Shown here one piece after another: positions 61,124 through 64,000 of a DNA stretch of 64,000 nt. The translations under genes were made by a program, and so were the position numbers. Every line of letters begins with the position of its first letter. Position 1 is the first letter of the stretch. Below the pieces are notes generated by a model. It was not told where the DNA came from and ran no database searches. It saw only the letters and a program-made list of their open reading frames with translations. The stretch comes from Collybiopsis luxurians FD-317 M1 (Eukaryota; Basidiomycota; Agaricomycetes; Agaricales; Omphalotaceae): contig KN834766.1 in NCBI GenBank assembly GCA_000827265.1, forward strand, positions 429,061 to 493,060. Direction: 5' to 3'.

Positions 61124-62476
61124 ATGATTACCACCAATGTGCCAGCTAGCAATTCTTCTTCGCCTGCTTTACCAGCAATCGTCGGAGGAGAAGGATATGC
61201 TCAAGAATTGATACCAGCTTTTTATGCGCTTCAATGCTCCGGACTTATTGAGCTAGGAAAGATGGTTAGTGTGGTCGAGTCAGCGTAATGCTTATTCCCC
61301 CATACGTTTGGTTGATGCAGGTTCTCCAACTTGTTACAACGGACTTCCTATTCACTTCGGAGCCACTTCTGAGTGAGGAGGGTATCGAGGTACGTATTTG
61401 TCATATTCAAGGGTCACTCTTTCATCTCATTATCTCCGTTAGGCCAGGCGAACTTCGATTTTGGAGGACGATACAATCTTAATGTGGCTCGATTTGTATC
61501 CTGAAGAAAAACAAAGATTCCTCCGGCACCAACGTCTTGACGCCCCAAGAGACAATCGCAAGGTAAAATTCCTGCTGCGGATTACTTCCCGCCTAATGAC
61601 TTCAGTATGTGGGGAGATAGATTTTAGTTGCATTTTTTCTCTCCTATGTGGGCGCAGTTTATATCAGTAATGGCCGATCAACCTATCCTGTTCTCCAAAA
61701 CTGGGTTACCAAGCTCATAACTTTGCCGCGAGTTGAATCGGTATTCGACCCCACAGTCAAGTCCCTTTCCAATATTTCATTGTCGGGACAGTGTCCACCT
61801 CCTGATTATACATCTAGTCCCTCAACCGCTTCGAGGTTTCCTACCCCTCCATCCTCTCCAGCTCAACCCTCACGTATACATGTTCAGCCTACCGGTTCGG
61901 ATATATTAACTCATTCTTCTCAATTAACTTTGTCTAACACTTTATTGCCATCACTAAATATTCGTTCGCCATATCCACTGCTTTATCATGGTCCGGCTAC
62001 ACTAGCTCATCCCTCCGCTTCAGTCAATCCTTCGTCACCGACTATCCGGCCACTGCCGCCACCTCCGACTATCCCTGCTCATCCTTCTAGACCGTTATTG
62101 TCCAATGTCCCATCCTCCACTGTCCCTCCTTTATCAAAGATTACTCTGTCGATGGTAAACGAAGCCGCAACACGACATGGGTATCCAATATCATATTGGG
62201 AAGATCCGCCGGTCGGACCTGATCATCAGCCTGATTGGGTAGTACGGTGCATGAGTACGTCTATGTTTCTTCCGCCCATACACGAATGCCGTTCTTACAA
62301 TCTTACCGCAAGTTGATGGTCATGAAAGAGGAAGGGGTGTAGGCAAGACCAAGAAAGATGCCAAAATGCAGGCAGGTCGCGAAGCGTAAGTTTGGATCTC
62401 TTTGATTGACAAGTAATTGTGAATTCATGGGTGCATTTGTTTCGTTCCTAGTTACCTATGGATGAATAGACGATAG
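61124..62476 (+). CDS. RNase III-like (inactive) plus dsRBD protein 4
   Basis: Exons 61124-61264, 61321-61389, 61443-61562, 61621-62254, 62313-62385 and 62452-62476 give about 353 residues. The same domain order holds: PAFYALQCSGLIELGKM, DFLFTSEPLLSEEG, SILEDDTILMWLDLYPEEKQ, FFLSYVGAVYISNGRST, a Ser/Pro linker, and a dsRBD identical to gene 3 up to GREAYLWMN, ending RR. The open frame and splice sites are intact. The three upstream paralogues, the shared promoter block and the near identity of the 3' half to gene 3 point to recent duplication or gene conversion. Confidence 0.82.
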
Positions 62477-62805
62477 AATCGCCAACTGATGATCCTGTGT
62501 GTCGACTATCATATTTTGAATGTTAACAGTGTAACACTTTACCCATTGTCAGTATCTATGTAACTGTGGCTGGTCAAATATGAATTTGAGATACCGCTGA
62601 TAATCGCGTGGGCGTTCATCTAAGCGCTCGTAGTGACACGGTTTTACCTGGGTCTCGGTCTTTCTTGACGTGTACCGCGAGTTTACGCCCATTGAAATGG
62701 GCTCTTTCGTCTCTTATTCCGAATCTGAAGGTCGAGAACCTCTAGATTCAACCTGGTGCCGGTTGAGTAATTTCGCCCAATTGCAATGTTCGAGCTGACG
62801 GAGTA
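62477..62805. other. Short spacer, possible first exon of the next gene
   Basis: ATG at 62,697 opens MGSFVSYSESE. Joined through a weak donor (GTCGAG) to the acceptor gagtag at 62,803-62,805, preceded by a CTGAC branch-like word, it would put the F-box-like gene in frame. This is a guess; the donor is poor. Confidence 0.3.
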
Positions 62806-63723
62806 GTGCAATCTAGCATTCTATCCAATGCACCAGTCGATATTGCTCGTCTTATATTGGAGTATGCTGCTCAGACTGACAGAAATACTGCCGCGTCACT
62901 ATCTCTCGTATCCAAAGAGGTCAATAGCTGGGTTACACCCATCCTTTACAAAACGGTAGAGCTCTCCAAGCGTGTACACATAGAGATGGCTGAAAGAGGA
63001 TACGCCTCGCTGAGGTATACACGGACGCTTTTACTCCTGGACACCCAGATGATTTTGGAGAACGGGCTCTATGCTTTCATGGTCCCCGATCCTGACTTGC
63101 TGGTGGAATTCTGCCCCGCCCTTTCCGAACTGCACATCACCGAGAACACCGTCCGGGGCATCCACGAATATACCTGCTTCAGCCAACTGACTCGCCTCAT
63201 CGTTCACGGTCGCACCTTTCTTAGGCCTGGAGAATTCGTTTTCATTCCTGTATATCCATCTCTCACCCACCTCGCTTTCATTCACGACATCCCTCGCAAT
63301 TTTGCCAAAAACGCTGCAGATGTTCTGCCAAACATGACTCATTTTGCCTGCTCGTATCGTGTATCTGGATTGAACAGCGAGACCCCGACCCTTGAGACGT
63401 CCGGAATGCTCGCGGATGAGCTTGTGCGTTTACTCGACAATGTTTTACGAGTGCCCTTACTACGCGTTATCGTTGTGGTGGTGCAAGATTTCGCTGAAGA
63501 TCACTCCGGGACGACGCTAACAGATGATGAGCGGGAGATGTATATACATAGGCTACTGAAACGAGTACCTCAAAGGAGCAACACAAAGGTGGTTTTCTTC
63601 TATTTAACTTCAACAGAGAATCGAAAAAGCGATGATATGCCCGATCCTGAGCTATGGGATGCTTCCTCTAATCGCTCATTCTGGGCAAGGGCAGAGAATA
63701 TCGTGAGGTCCCGAGAGTGCTAA
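62806..63723 (+). CDS. F-box-like protein (start unresolved)
   Basis: A 305-codon open frame without an ATG at its 5' edge: it begins GTGCAATCT directly after a likely TAG acceptor, so the start codon must be in an upstream exon (perhaps at 62,697) or at an internal Met. The N-terminus NAPVDIARLILEYAAQTDRN, then SLSLVSKEVNSWVTPILYKT, is a short F-box-like module common in Agaricomycetes (from memory). The rest has irregular Leu-rich segments (CPALSELHITENT, FSQLTRLIVHG, YPSLTHLAFIHDI) and ends WARAENIVRSREC. It is likely an adaptor for a ubiquitin ligase; the target is unknown. Confidence 0.75.
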   Translation: MQSSILSNAPVDIARLILEYAAQTDRNTAASLSLVSKEVNSWVTPILYKTVELSKRVHIEMAERGYASLRYTRTLLLLDTQMILENGLYAFMVPDPDLLVEFCPALSELHITENTVRGIHEYTCFSQLTRLIVHGRTFLRPGEFVFIPVYPSLTHLAFIHDIPRNFAKNAADVLPNMTHFACSYRVSGLNSETPTLETSGMLADELVRLLDNVLRVPLLRVIVVVVQDFAEDHSGTTLTDDEREMYIHRLLKRVPQRSNTKVVFFYLTSTENRKSDDMPDPELWDASSNRSFWARAENIVRSREC

Positions 63724-64000
63724 CTAAAATTACTAGACTATAGCTATTGCGTTTTGTGTATCATACTTCCGAGATTGTAGTACGAGAATTTTATCGATTC
63801 CGAGCAGGTTGAAGCTTGGCGGAACTACTTTTTAGATTTTTCTACATAAACCTTGCAGCGTTCTCGCCAATGTAAGACAAAGTAATCTATTTGCTGTATC
63901 GGGGCTTGATCAAAATGACTGTAGAGCAGGTCAACGAAGTTCGGCTACACCATGGGACGACGATACGCACCCTTCCTCAGAAACGAGCTTGAGGTCAACC
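63724..64000. other. 3' flank, nothing seen
   Basis: AT-rich downstream region of the F-box-like gene up to the window end. No further gene is supported. Confidence 0.5.

Larger units (their letters stand above)
55423..62476 (+). repeat. Four-gene tandem array (RNase III-like/dsRBD)
   Basis: Four head-to-tail paralogues with six-exon plans, similar spacers and common promoter blocks, with start-to-start distances of about 1.8-2.0 kb. Gene 1 is the most diverged; genes 3 and 4 are the youngest pair. Confidence 0.9.

Noticed and set aside
57211..62476. Array as active Dicer or RNase III genes
   Set aside because: None of the four catalytic acids is present in any copy and no helicase or PAZ region exists.

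Overview
This 64 kb window looks like a chromosome segment of a mushroom-forming basidiomycete (Agaricomycetes). Genes are split by many introns of about 50-60 bp with GT...AG borders, intergenic spaces are long, and several proteins match families typical of that group: F-box and F-box-like proteins, multi-pass membrane proteins ending in a GIAPTL motif, a Zn(II)2Cys6 protein, and a small secreted protein with a leader. No prokaryotic-style operon, CRISPR array or intact transposase was seen. All gene models below were spliced by eye; frame continuity across each join is the main evidence.

Layout. 1-2.35 kb is a decayed copy of the block at 25.2-27.9 kb. 4.7-6.1 kb holds an eight-exon secreted protein and 8.1-8.8 kb a disordered minus-strand protein. 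12.2 and 13.6 kb carry tRNA-Glu(CTC) and tRNA-Trp(CCA). 14-21.3 kb is a tandem duplication of a unit with a plus-strand membrane-protein gene (A at 16.2 kb, B at 19.8 kb) and a small minus-strand gene. 24-27.6 kb has a single-pass surface protein and a convergent unknown gene. 28.8-31.7 kb has an FHA-domain protein and 33.3-34.7 kb an F-box protein. 36.6-39.5 kb is a third membrane-protein copy (C), broken by a 1.36 kb insertion and almost stripped of CpG. 40.6-44.6 kb is a TRF4/Cid14-type poly(A) polymerase. 44.8-48.3 kb (minus) is a 1019-residue reading frame joining a conserved-looking N-terminal module, a perfect Zn(II)2Cys6 finger and a YTH m6A-reader domain. 51-54.7 kb encodes a large Ser/Pro-rich protein. 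55.4-62.5 kb is a tandem array of four paralogues, each with an RNase III-like fold lacking all four catalytic acids, a Ser/Pro linker and a C-terminal dsRNA-binding domain. An F-box-like gene follows.

The best candidates for undescribed biology are (1) the array of predicted catalytically dead RNase III-dsRBD proteins, (2) the Zn2Cys6-YTH fusion with a stop-carrying intron that could switch between a short and a fused product, and (3) the CpG-desert pseudogene and insertion, which looks like methylation-driven mutation spreading from an inserted element into a gene. The YTH gene converges tail to tail with the TRF4 gene, so two RNA-fate genes are neighbours; whether that matters is unknown.
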